A stretch of DNA of 64,000 nucleotides. Origin: Idiomarina loihiensis (GTDB lineage Bacteria; Pseudomonadota; Gammaproteobacteria; Enterobacterales; Alteromonadaceae). Location of the stretch: positions 1,426,001 to 1,490,000 of the forward strand of contig NZ_CP074112.1 in assembly GCF_024584785.1 (NCBI RefSeq), written 5' to 3'. Below, piece by piece: positions 19,171 through 27,965 of the stretch. Under the pieces are notes generated by a model, which was given only the letters and a program-made list of their open reading frames with translations, did not search any database and had not been told where the DNA came from. The position numbers were made by a program, and so were the translations under genes. How positions within the stretch are numbered: the stretch's first letter is position 1; each line of letters begins with the position of its first letter.

Positions 19171-21087
19171 TTATTTCTTGTCGTCTTTCACTTCTTCAAA
19201 TTCAGCGTCGACAACATCATCAGCATCTTTCTGGCTGTTACCAGCGTCGGCATCGCCACCTTGCTGCTGAGCTTTCGCTTGTGCTGCTTCCATCAACTTA
19301 CCAGAAGCTTCAATCAAAGCTTGCTGCTTGGCTTCAATCTCAGCTTTGTCGGTACCTTTGATGGCTGTTTCCAGCTCGCTCAAGGCAGTTTCAACCGCTT
19401 CTTTATCCGCCGCAGCCAACTCCGCACCAACTTCTTCTAACTGCTTGCGGGTAGCATGTACCAGCGCGTCAGCTTGGTTACGAACCTGCACCATTTCTTC
19501 AAATTTACGATCTTCTTCAGCGTTAGCTTCAGCGTCACGTACCATTTTTTCTACTTCTTCATCGCTTAAGCCAGAAGAAGCTTTGATGGTGATTTTCTGC
19601 TCTTTACCTGTGTCTTTATCTTTCGCTGACACATGCAGGATACCGTCCGCATCAATATCAAAGGTGACTTCAATCTGTGGCTGGCCGCGCATCGCTGCAC
19701 GAATACCTTCCAGATTAAATTGCCCTAACGATTTGTTGTCAGCCGAACGCTTACGCTCACCCTGCAACACATGAATCGTTACTGCCTGCTGATTATCTTC
19801 AGCCGTTGAGAAGGTCTGTGATTGCTTGGTCGGAATCGTGGTGTTCTTCTCAATCAGCTTAGTCATCACACCACCCATGGTTTCAATACCCAGTGATAAT
19901 GGCGTTACGTCTAACAACAACACATCTTTCACATCGCCTTGCAATACGCCCGCTTGTACCGCAGCACCTACGGCTACCGCTTCGTCAGGGTTCACATCAC
20001 GACGCGGCTCTTTACCAAAGAAGTCGGTCACTGCTTGCTGTACTTTTGGCATCCGGGTTTGACCGCCCACCAAAATAATGTCGTTGATGTCGCTTACTGA
20101 CAAATCAGCATCTTTTAGCGCTTGTTTCACTGGCTCTAGCGACTTGGCAATCATGTCTTCAACCAAAGATTCCAATTTAGCGCGAGTTACTTTAATGGCT
20201 AAGTGCTTAGGCCCAGTGGCATCAGCAGTAATGTACGGCAAGTTAACTTCCGTTTGCTGTGCTGATGACAACTCAATTTTAGCTTTTTCAGCAGCTTCTT
20301 TAAGACGCTGCATCGCCAGCGGATCTTTACGTAAATCAATGCCTTGATCTTTGTTGAACTGCTCAACCAAGTAGTTGATCAAACGGTTATCAAAGTCTTC
20401 ACCACCAAGGTGGGTATCACCATTGGTCGCTAATACTTCAAAGGTCATTTCGCCTTCTACTTGGTCAATCTCAATGATTGAGATATCGAAAGTACCGCCG
20501 CCTAAGTCGTACACTGCGATAACGTTATCGCCTTGCTTCTTGTCCATACCGTAGGCTAATGCTGCTGCGGTTGGCTCGTTGATAATACGCTTCACTTCTA
20601 AGCCCGCGATACGACCAGCATCTTTGGTTGCTTGACGCTGTGCATCGTTAAAGTAAGCCGGCACGGTAATAACTGCTTCGGTTACTTTCTCACCCAAGAA
20701 ATCTTCGGCAGTTTTCTTCATCTTCTTCAGAATTTCTGCTGAGATTTGTGGTGGCGCTTTTTTGTCGTCGTTAATTTGTACCCACGCATCGCCGTTTTCT
20801 GCTTCAACGATTTTGAATGGCATGATGCCGATATCACGTTGTACTTCTTCGTCTTTAAAACGACGACCAATCAGGCGCTTAATTGCGAATAAGGTTTTGT
20901 TCGCGTTAGTGACCGCTTGGCGTTTTGCCGGCGCACCTACTAACACTTCACCATCATCAGTAAAAGCTACTACCGATGGCGTGGTACGATCGCCTTCCGC
21001 GTTTTCAATTACGCGTGCTTTGTCACCATCAAGTACTGCAACACAAGAGTTGGTAGTACCTAAATCGATGCCGATAATTTTACCCAT
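19171..21087 (-). CDS. dnaK: Molecular chaperone DnaK (Hsp70)
   Basis: DnaK is the central ATP-dependent cytosolic Hsp70. The 638-residue product begins [20 protein letters not shown] and shows the phosphate motifs ([28 protein letters not shown]), the interdomain linker [16 protein letters not shown] and the substrate-binding domain, ending in the acidic [16 protein letters not shown] typical of bacterial DnaK. I chose the ATG at 21087; an in-frame ATG 15 bases upstream would add MEKKI, which the family lacks. It is preceded by its own sigma-32 promoter, and grpE lies upstream in the same direction. Confidence 0.98.
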   Translation of the reverse strand: MGKIIGIDLGTTNSCVAVLDGDKARVIENAEGDRTTPSVVAFTDDGEVLVGAPAKRQAVTNANKTLFAIKRLIGRRFKDEEVQRDIGIMPFKIVEAENGDAWVQINDDKKAPPQISAEILKKMKKTAEDFLGEKVTEAVITVPAYFNDAQRQATKDAGRIAGLEVKRIINEPTAAALAYGMDKKQGDNVIAVYDLGGGTFDISIIEIDQVEGEMTFEVLATNGDTHLGGEDFDNRLINYLVEQFNKDQGIDLRKDPLAMQRLKEAAEKAKIELSSAQQTEVNLPYITADATGPKHLAIKVTRAKLESLVEDMIAKSLEPVKQALKDADLSVSDINDIILVGGQTRMPKVQQAVTDFFGKEPRRDVNPDEAVAVGAAVQAGVLQGDVKDVLLLDVTPLSLGIETMGGVMTKLIEKNTTIPTKQSQTFSTAEDNQQAVTIHVLQGERKRSADNKSLGQFNLEGIRAAMRGQPQIEVTFDIDADGILHVSAKDKDTGKEQKITIKASSGLSDEEVEKMVRDAEANAEEDRKFEEMVQVRNQADALVHATRKQLEEVGAELAAADKEAVETALSELETAIKGTDKAEIEAKQQALIEASGKLMEAAQAKAQQQGGDADAGNSQKDADDVVDAEFEEVKDDKK

Positions 21088-21134
21088 AATTTTCTTCTCC
21101 AACTAAATCTTAAAAAACAGGTTTGATAACTTTA

Positions 21135-21161
21135 ATATGGGGCGGCTTTAAGCCTTTTCAA
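21135..21161 (-). promoter_or_regulatory. Sigma-32 promoter of dnaK-dnaJ
   Basis: TTGAAA (complement of 21156-21161), a 13-bp spacer and CCCCATAT (complement of 21135-21142). This matches the sigma-32 consensus at every position checked. It lies in the grpE-dnaK gap, so dnaKJ can be induced independently of grpE. Confidence 0.88.
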
Positions 21162-21181
21162 TACCCCTAAAAAGCTTATTG

Positions 21182-21793
21182 TTAATTTTTTACCACCATC
21201 ACCATGGCTGGACGCAGTAAGCGGCCACTTAGGGTGTAGCCTTTTTGCATCACCGCCAAAATGGTGTTGTTGTCTTGGTCTGCCGATGGCTGCATCGCCA
21301 TGGCCTGGTGCAGTTCAGGGTTAAAAGCTTCGCCAATCACCCCCACCGCTTCTACCCCAAATTTATTTAAGGTATTGAGTAGCCCCTTGTGGGTTAACTC
21401 AATCCCTTCTAAAAAGTTTTGATTAATGCTGTCGGCCTGGGCCGCAATCTCGAGGGCCCGCTCTAAGTTGTCTACCGTGGTAATGATTTCGTTGGCAAAC
21501 TTTTCCAGAGCAAACTTATGCGCCTTCTCAACATCTTGGGCTGCCCGGCGCCGAATATTCTCCATCTCAGCTACCGCACGCACGGCACGATCATTGGCAT
21601 CAGTCACGCGTTGCTCAGCTTGGCTCAAGGCCAGCTCCAACTCACCGAGCCGATCGCTAGCGTTGCTCTTGGCATCTGCGGCTTGCTCTTGCTCTTGCTC
21701 CACGTCCTGCTCCTGTTCAGCCGCTTGCTCTAGCTCTTGCTCTTGCTCTAGCTCTGGCTGCTGTGGGTTCTGTGCTGCATCATTTTTAGTCAT
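21182..21793 (-). CDS. grpE: Nucleotide exchange factor GrpE
   Basis: GrpE dimers exchange ADP for ATP on DnaK. The 203-residue protein has an unusually Gln/Glu-rich N-terminus (about residues 10-45, repeats of EQEQ and EQAA), the long dimerisation helix ([40 protein letters not shown]) and the C-terminal beta domain signature ([47 protein letters not shown]). It lies about 95 bp upstream of dnaK and is divergent from nadK, the conserved arrangement. A separate sigma-32 promoter is present about 110 bp upstream of its start. Confidence 0.96.
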   Translation of the reverse strand: MTKNDAAQNPQQPELEQEQELEQAAEQEQDVEQEQEQAADAKSNASDRLGELELALSQAEQRVTDANDRAVRAVAEMENIRRRAAQDVEKAHKFALEKFANEIITTVDNLERALEIAAQADSINQNFLEGIELTHKGLLNTLNKFGVEAVGVIGEAFNPELHQAMAMQPSADQDNNTILAVMQKGYTLSGRLLRPAMVMVVKN

Positions 21794-21900
21794 GTTTGGC
21801 TACTCTCACTGTCATGGCACTTGCGTGACACTTACGTGGCACTATCATCAATTCACAACCAAAATGTTAGTTGGTGTGATATAACTTAACTTGCAGCTGT

Positions 21901-21928
21901 TAATGGGGGCATCTAACCTCGATTCAAG
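21901..21928 (-). promoter_or_regulatory. Sigma-32 promoter of grpE
   Basis: CTTGAAT (complement of 21922-21928), a 13-bp spacer and CCCCATTA (complement of 21901-21908). It lies in the grpE-nadK divergent region and predicts a grpE leader of about 100 nt. Confidence 0.82.
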
Positions 21929-21967
21929 AGTTGCGCTACAAAAAACCGCAGAATTACAGGGAAATTT

Positions 21968-22858
21968 ATGTCGCAGCGTGACCATCAACCGTTTCAAACC
22001 ATCGCCTTGCTGGGCAAAGTTAATCACGAAGCTACTCGTACCACCTTATTCACTCTAGAACAAAGCCTACTCAAGCTGGGTTATCAAGTGATTATTGAGA
22101 GTCGCACTGCCGAGCAGCTAAGTGGTACTCAAGCGCGCGTGATGTCGCTGTTAGAGCTGGGCCAACACGCTGATCTAGCAATTGTTGTGGGTGGTGATGG
22201 CAACATGCTTGGTGCGGCACGAATTCTTTGTGATTTCGATATCGGGGTGATTGGCGTGAATCGCGGCAACTTAGGTTTTCTAACGGACCTTGACCCTGAC
22301 CATGTGCTTGAGCAACTCAAAGCAGTATTAGCCGGCGACTACCAAACTGAACAGCGCTTTTTGCTACAAACCGAAGTCATCCACCATGGCCAAACTAAGG
22401 CCGTAGGACGCGCTATTAACGAAGTAGTACTGCACTCAGACAAAGTGGCTCACATGATCGAATTTGAAGTGTACGTGGATAATCAGTTTGTCTATTCACA
22501 ACGCTCGGATGGACTGATTATTAGCACTCCTACCGGCTCCACTGCCTACTCTTTGTCTGGCGGCGGTCCCATTGTCGTTCCTAACTTGCATGCCATTAGT
22601 TTAGTGCCAATGTTTCCGCACACCTTAAGCAGTCGCCCGATTGTGGTCGATGCTACCAGTACCATCAAGCTGCGGGCAGCGACAGATAATGATGATCTAC
22701 AATTATCCTGCGATGGCCATGTGCGCATGAAAGTTGCTGCCGGCGACGAAGTCATTATTCAGCAGCACCCCCATAAATTATGCTTAGTGCACCCGCACGA
22801 CCACAGTTATTTTAGAGTGTTGCGCAACAAGCTAGGCTGGGGTAGCCGACTGTTCTAG
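21968..22858 (+). CDS. nadK: NAD kinase
   Basis: NadK phosphorylates NAD to NADP in the cytosol. The 296-residue product has the family signature [11 protein letters not shown], the conserved [14 protein letters not shown], the NEVVLH motif and the substrate region [21 protein letters not shown]. Length matches E. coli (292). The ATG at 21968 has AGGG 6 bases upstream. It is divergent from grpE and followed by recN, as in E. coli. Confidence 0.97.
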   Translation: MSQRDHQPFQTIALLGKVNHEATRTTLFTLEQSLLKLGYQVIIESRTAEQLSGTQARVMSLLELGQHADLAIVVGGDGNMLGAARILCDFDIGVIGVNRGNLGFLTDLDPDHVLEQLKAVLAGDYQTEQRFLLQTEVIHHGQTKAVGRAINEVVLHSDKVAHMIEFEVYVDNQFVYSQRSDGLIISTPTGSTAYSLSGGGPIVVPNLHAISLVPMFPHTLSSRPIVVDATSTIKLRAATDNDDLQLSCDGHVRMKVAAGDEVIIQQHPHKLCLVHPHDHSYFRVLRNKLGWGSRLF

Positions 22859-22899
22859 TGGCTTGGCTTAGGCGCTGCTGCAGAATTTTTAGGCAGCAC

Positions 22900-22945
22900 T
22901 TGCATTACTGTATAAATACTGTATAACTACTGTATATTATCACAG
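22900..22945 (+). promoter_or_regulatory. recN promoter with LexA (SOS) box
   Basis: A -35 TTGCAT (22900-22905), a 16-bp spacer and TATAAC (22922-22927) precede a canonical SOS box, CTGT-N8-ACAG, at 22930-22945, placed over the start site. TACTGTATA recurs at 22906, 22917 and 22928, an exact 11-bp period, so two further LexA half-sites overlap the promoter itself. Confidence 0.88.
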
Positions 22946-22960
22946 TATCTGAGGTGACCT

Positions 22961-24655
22961 ATGTTGCTCCATTTGCATATTCGTAATTTAGCTGTTGTAC
23001 GTCATTTAGACATAGACTTTGCTGCTGGCATGTCTGCCATTACTGGCGAAACTGGCGCCGGAAAATCCATTGCCCTCGATGCCTTAGGTTTATGTTTGGG
23101 CGACCGTGCTGACGTTGAACTCATTCGCACAAGCGCTGATAAAGCTGAAGTAAGTGCAAGCTTTCAACTCGGTGCCAGCGCTAGCCCTGCCATCCAGTGG
23201 CTAGCAGAACAAGAGCTAAACGAAGAAGCTGATGCCGATGCCAGCCACATAAGTTGTGTCATTCGCCGCGTGATTACCCGCGAGGGCCGCTCCAAAGCTT
23301 GGATCAACGGCCGCCCTGCTACCGTGGGCCAACTCAAGCAACTGGCGCCACTGTTAGTCAACATTCATGGTCAGCACGAACACCAATTATTGACCCGACC
23401 GGAGCATCAGTTGCAATTGCTTGATGCTTACGCCCGTCACCAACAACATCTAGATGCGGTGCAGCAGGCCTATCAGCAGTGGTACCAACTGCGCAAACAA
23501 CAAAAGCAGCTACAACAGCAGCAACAAGATATTGCCGCACGCAGTCAGCTGTTGCGCTACCAAGTCAGTGAGCTGAACGAGTTTGCTCTAGGCGAAGACG
23601 AATACGCAGAACTAGAGGCGCAACATAAGCGTTTGGCCAATAGTGCCAGCCTCATTGAAGATTCTGGCTTCGCCCTCAATGCCATCTTTGATGGTGAACA
23701 TAATAACGCCTACAGTTTGTTGCAAAACGCCCTAACCCGGTTAGAGCAACAACTAGAGACCGATGCTAATTTGCAACAAGCGGTACGTTTGCTCCGCGAT
23801 GCCAGTGTGCAAGTGGAAGAAGCAGCACGTGAACTGCGTGATTATCAAGACCACATTGAACTTGACGATGAGCAATTAGCTAACGCTGAACAACGGGTTA
23901 CCCAAACGCTACAGTTGGCTCGCAAGCATCAGCTCGACCCAACTCAACTTTATCAGCACCATCAACAATTAGCGCAAGAGTTAGCAGATCTCGAGTCCAT
24001 GCAGAGCGCATCTGAACACATCGATGAGCAAGTGGAGCAAGCAGCTAAAAGCTACCGACAAGCGGCTGCCACTTTGTCGGCAAGCCGTGAGCAAGCCGCC
24101 ACTGAACTTAGTCAGCGTATCGCCACCAGCATGCAGCAACTTAATATGCCCCATGGTCGATTCGTCATTCAAGTGACTCATCAGGCGCAAGCGCCAGCAA
24201 CAAAACTAGGTACCGATGAGGTTTGCTTTATGGTGACCACGAACCCAGGCCAACCGTTACAAGCCCTAGCAAAAATTGCTTCAGGCGGTGAATTATCGCG
24301 AATTAGCTTAGCTATTCAGGTAATTACTGCCAGCCAACTAACCACCCCGACCTTGATGTTCGACGAAGTGGATGTAGGTGTTAGCGGCGCTACCGCAGCC
24401 ACGGTAGGTAAATTATTACGCCAGTTAGGGGAATCAAATCAGGTTATCTGTGTCACACATTTACCTCAGGTGGCCGCAAAAGCTCACCAACAATTACGGG
24501 TAGATAAGGTAACAGATGGTGCCAGTACCGAGACACACATGGTACGATTAGACTCTGAAGCGCGTGTCATTGAACTAGCACGCTTACTTGGTGGTGATGA
24601 AATAACCGCAGCAACGAAAGCTAATGCAGCTGAATTACTTGCGGTTGGCAGCTAG
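22961..24655 (+). CDS. recN: DNA repair protein RecN (SMC-like)
   Basis: RecN is an SOS-induced SMC-like ATPase for double-strand-break repair. The 564-residue protein has the N-terminal Walker A GETGAGKSI in AITGETGAGKSIALDALGL, a Q-loop region (INIHGQHEHQLL), a Gln-rich coiled coil (QLRKQQKQLQQQQQDIAARS), the C-terminal ABC signature (KIASGGELSRISLAIQV) and Walker B (LMFDEVDVGVSG), then CVTHLPQVAA. The start has GAGGTG about 5 bases upstream. It follows nadK by about 100 bp, but carries its own LexA-regulated promoter. Confidence 0.97.
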   Translation: MLLHLHIRNLAVVRHLDIDFAAGMSAITGETGAGKSIALDALGLCLGDRADVELIRTSADKAEVSASFQLGASASPAIQWLAEQELNEEADADASHISCVIRRVITREGRSKAWINGRPATVGQLKQLAPLLVNIHGQHEHQLLTRPEHQLQLLDAYARHQQHLDAVQQAYQQWYQLRKQQKQLQQQQQDIAARSQLLRYQVSELNEFALGEDEYAELEAQHKRLANSASLIEDSGFALNAIFDGEHNNAYSLLQNALTRLEQQLETDANLQQAVRLLRDASVQVEEAARELRDYQDHIELDDEQLANAEQRVTQTLQLARKHQLDPTQLYQHHQQLAQELADLESMQSASEHIDEQVEQAAKSYRQAAATLSASREQAATELSQRIATSMQQLNMPHGRFVIQVTHQAQAPATKLGTDEVCFMVTTNPGQPLQALAKIASGGELSRISLAIQVITASQLTTPTLMFDEVDVGVSGATAATVGKLLRQLGESNQVICVTHLPQVAAKAHQQLRVDKVTDGASTETHMVRLDSEARVIELARLLGGDEITAATKANAAELLAVGS

Positions 24656-24700
24656 CTTTGTTTATTATCGCCCTAGACTAAAATTTTAATAGCAGGTGTT

Positions 24701-25048
24701 ATGAAAGCATTAATTATTGCAGGGACTATAATCTTTTTAAGTGGCTGTTCAGTATTAGATAAATTGGTTTATCGAATTGACATTCCACAGGGTAATTACT
24801 TAGAACAACGAGACATTGACCAGCTTCGCGTGGGGATGTCGAAAGAACAAGTGGTTTACGTGGTTGGCAAACCAGTAGCAGATAACCCCTACAATAACGA
24901 TGTGTGGTTTTACGTTTTTGACATGAATGCAGGTAACGGAACCAGTTATCAACAAAAAATGATTTTACGCTTCGAAGATAACCTGTTGGTATCTTATGAA
25001 GGCGATTATGACCGCCCGAAAGACTTCGATACGCCGCTGGAACAATAG
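24701..25048 (+). CDS. bamE: Outer membrane assembly lipoprotein BamE (SmpA/OmlA)
   Basis: BamE is an accessory lipoprotein of the BAM complex that inserts beta-barrel proteins. The 115-residue product has a short signal peptide and lipobox LSGC (FLSGCSVLDKLVYRIDIPQG), then the SmpA/OmlA fold: DIDQLRVGMSKEQVVYVVG, KPVADNPYNNDVWFYVF and ILRFEDNLLVSYEGD. The nadK-recN-bamE order matches E. coli. A GGCCCAG/CTGGGCC hairpin follows the gene. Confidence 0.95.
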   Translation: MKALIIAGTIIFLSGCSVLDKLVYRIDIPQGNYLEQRDIDQLRVGMSKEQVVYVVGKPVADNPYNNDVWFYVFDMNAGNGTSYQQKMILRFEDNLLVSYEGDYDRPKDFDTPLEQ

Positions 25049-25058
25049 ACCCTCTGTG

Positions 25059-25087
25059 GGCCCAGGGTTATCAAGCAACACTGGGCC
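25059..25087 (+). other. Hairpin downstream of bamE
   Basis: A perfect 7-bp stem, GGCCCAG (25059-25065) with CTGGGCC (25081-25087), and a 15-nt loop. Only a short T-stretch follows, so terminator activity is uncertain. Confidence 0.45.
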
Positions 25088-25105
25088 GACAATTTAAGGT
25101 GAGGG

Positions 25106-27892
25106 ATGACAACACCATTGCAGCCTACAACCACTGAGACACGCCTTATTTTAGATGATAGTGCTATCATCAAAAGTCCGGCAGATACTCGTAGCTATCA
25201 GATCATTGAACTACCCAACCAATTACGTTGTGTGTTGGTGCACGATCAGACAGCCAACCAAAGCAGTGCGGCACTAGCCGTAGGGGTAGGTCATTTTCAC
25301 GATCCTCAGGCCACGCAAGGCCTAGCCCACTTACTTGAGCACATGTTATTTTTAGGGACTGAGGGCTATCCTGATGCCCAAGGTTTTCAGTCCTATATCA
25401 GCGCTCACGGCGGTAGCCATAATGCTTGGACTGGCACCGAATACAGCAATTATTACTTCAGCATCAATCAGCAGTATTTTGCCCCCGCGTTAGATCGTTT
25501 CATCCGCTTTTTCTATGAACCCTTGTTACAGCAAGATTGGGTCGAAAAAGAACTGCAATCGATTGAAGCTGAATTTCACCTAAAACGAAACGATGAATTG
25601 CGCCGTTTGTATCAAGTGCACAAAGCCACGGCCAACCCTAAGCATCCTTTTACCAAATTTTCAGTAGGCAACCTAAGTACCCTTACCAACACCAAAGAGC
25701 GGCCGCTCAGCGCTGCTTTGCAGCAATTTTTTAAACGCTGGTATTGTGCCAAACGTATGACCCTAGTGCTGTGTGGGCCACAATCCTTAGCTGAATTACA
25801 ACAGCTTGCTGAGCTTCACGGTAGCCGCATTCCAAGTGGGTGCGCCGATGCCTTATTACTAGACGAGCCGCTCTATGAAGCAGAACAGCTGGGGCTGATG
25901 GTTCAAGTGAAACCACTTAAAGAAGCCCAACGGCTGATTTTAACCTTTGCCCTGCCGGGTATCGATGACGATTATGCTAATAAAACCACCAGCTTTTTGG
26001 CTCATCTACTGGGCTATGAAGGGCAACAAAGTCTGCTGAGTTATTTGCGCGAACACAATTGGGTGAACTCGTTAGCCGCCGGCGGTGGGATTAGTGGCGG
26101 TAATTTCAAAGATTTTAATATCAACATGCAGCTAACCAACCAAGGGTTAACCCACATTGATGATATTATTGCAGCTGTGTTCAGTTATCTGCAGCTCATT
26201 GCCAACGAAGGGTTACAAGCTTGGCGCTACAACGAACGCCGAGTGAGCGTCATGAACGCCTTCAATTACCAAGAGCCAGCGAAATTAAGCGATATTGCAC
26301 CTCAGCTAGCCATTAATCTACATCACTACTGCGCTGAAGATATTATTTTTGGTGACTACCGCATGGATGGTTTGTTTTTACCGAAAATCCGCAACTTTCT
26401 GGCCTTGATGAACTCCCACAACATGCGGGTAACCTTGATTCATCAGCAGCTTGAGACCGATCAGGTTGAACCTATTTACGGAACTCATTACCGCGTCTCT
26501 GCGTTGACACCTGCACAACATCAACGCTTCGCTCAGCCGGCGCCGATAGCAGCGCAATTACCGCAAGCGAATCCCTATTTGAGCACGCCTTGGCAGTTAC
26601 AACATCCTCCAACTGAGACCGACTCTAAGCGGCCGCTGCAGCCTGATTGTATGCAAGTTACGTCGGCATTGCAGCATTGGCATTTAACCGATACCAGTTT
26701 TAAGCAACCCAAAGCTCATGTTTATTGTGGCTTTTATCTGCCCCAAGTGATCCAGTCTGCGCAGCATTTTGCGAACGCCCGCTTATGGTGTGAGCTGATG
26801 CTCGATGTGCTCAATGAAGAATGCTACGATGCGGAAATTGCTGGGCTTAATTTTAATTTATACCCGCAACAGCAAGGGTTAACCTTGCATGTATCTGGGC
26901 CCGCACAATACGTGCCGCAATTACTGCAGGATATTCTGGGTTATTTGCTCCAAGCAACGAGCGGCTCGAATGCACAATTACTCGTGTCGCAACGCTGGGC
27001 TAATTTGCGCCAACGCCTGATCACCAACTGGCGCCAAGCCTTGCTGCATAAGCCACTGAATTTACTCTTCACGCATCTGAACGTGCAGTTACAGCCCCAT
27101 ACTTTTTCGGTGCAAGATCTAGCCAAACAATTAGAAGCTAGCGATTTTGCGACCTTCATCGATGCCGGCCAGCAAATGTTTAGCCAAGCCAGCGTCGAAC
27201 TCTTTAGTCATGGAGATCTGCGTCCTGACCAATTGCAAGCGGTGCTGCAACAATTGCAACAGCTCCCCCTAGCGGCACAGATGCAGCGCGCAAATTTAAC
27301 GCCCTACCGGTTTGCCCAGCTAGACCCCGCGCCAGCGCTAGTCACTCAGCATCAAGACCATGCGCTGCTGGCGGTGCTGCAAAGTAGCTCAAACACCACT
27401 CAAGCTCAAGCCAGCTTTATGCTGTTGCAGTATTTTCTGAACCCGCGCTTGTTTAGTGCCTTGCGTACCGAGCAACAGCTAGGTTATCTGGTGGGCAGCA
27501 GTTACATGCCGCTGCAACAGGTACCGCATTTGATGCTCTACGTACAATCCACCAAGTATCCGCATCAGCACTTACAACAAGCCATGAATGATTACTTAAA
27601 GGTGTTTGCTGAGCAATTAGCACACATTGATAGCACTGAATTCAGCAAGGCGCAGCGGGCTATAACCCAACAACTTACTGAGAATGACGCATCTCTGCGT
27701 GCGCGGAGTCAAAGGTTGTGGAGCTCTATTACTCAACAAGATGAAAATTTCTCGAGATTACAAGTCATAGCAACGAGTTTAGCAAACTTGACCTTGAATG
27801 ACATCCAAGCGGAATACCAACAGTTAATCAACAATCCAACACAACAGATGTTTCTAGTTAGCCATCCACAGAGCTTTGACAGCTCGGCATAA
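25106..27892 (+). CDS. M16 family metallopeptidase (pitrilysin/insulinase-like)
   Basis: Zinc-dependent oligopeptidase of the pitrilysin/insulin-degrading-enzyme type. The 928-residue protein has the inverted zinc motif HXXEH in GLAHLLEHMLFLGTEGYP at about residues 73-77 and the distal zinc ligand in the following IEAEFHLKRND segment, then four predicted M16 half-domains; the C-terminal RTEQQLGYLVGSSY is the typical substrate-pocket motif. E. coli protease III (PtrA) is periplasmic with a signal peptide and about 960 residues. Here the start (MTTPLQPTTTETRLILDDSA) has no hydrophobic leader, suggesting a cytosolic enzyme. The ATG is preceded by AGGTGAGGG. It stands alone between bamE and the GGDEF-EAL gene. 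Confidence 0.92.
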   Translation: MTTPLQPTTTETRLILDDSAIIKSPADTRSYQIIELPNQLRCVLVHDQTANQSSAALAVGVGHFHDPQATQGLAHLLEHMLFLGTEGYPDAQGFQSYISAHGGSHNAWTGTEYSNYYFSINQQYFAPALDRFIRFFYEPLLQQDWVEKELQSIEAEFHLKRNDELRRLYQVHKATANPKHPFTKFSVGNLSTLTNTKERPLSAALQQFFKRWYCAKRMTLVLCGPQSLAELQQLAELHGSRIPSGCADALLLDEPLYEAEQLGLMVQVKPLKEAQRLILTFALPGIDDDYANKTTSFLAHLLGYEGQQSLLSYLREHNWVNSLAAGGGISGGNFKDFNINMQLTNQGLTHIDDIIAAVFSYLQLIANEGLQAWRYNERRVSVMNAFNYQEPAKLSDIAPQLAINLHHYCAEDIIFGDYRMDGLFLPKIRNFLALMNSHNMRVTLIHQQLETDQVEPIYGTHYRVSALTPAQHQRFAQPAPIAAQLPQANPYLSTPWQLQHPPTETDSKRPLQPDCMQVTSALQHWHLTDTSFKQPKAHVYCGFYLPQVIQSAQHFANARLWCELMLDVLNEECYDAEIAGLNFNLYPQQQGLTLHVSGPAQYVPQLLQDILGYLLQATSGSNAQLLVSQRWANLRQRLITNWRQALLHKPLNLLFTHLNVQLQPHTFSVQDLAKQLEASDFATFIDAGQQMFSQASVELFSHGDLRPDQLQAVLQQLQQLPLAAQMQRANLTPYRFAQLDPAPALVTQHQDHALLAVLQSSSNTTQAQASFMLLQYFLNPRLFSALRTEQQLGYLVGSSYMPLQQVPHLMLYVQSTKYPHQHLQQAMNDYLKVFAEQLAHIDSTEFSKAQRAITQQLTENDASLRARSQRLWSSITQQDENFSRLQVIATSLANLTLNDIQAEYQQLINNPTQQMFLVSHPQSFDSSA

Positions 27893-27965
27893 ATTGTTTA
27901 ATTTGTTTATCTCTTAAGAACAAGAAGAGCTGCTTTATAAGACAGCCAACCCATTGGGGAATAAC

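Noticed and set aside
21182-21793. Frameshift or expansion error in the Gln/Glu-rich start of grpE
   Set aside because: The frame is intact and the N-terminus of GrpE is variable and disordered in the family.
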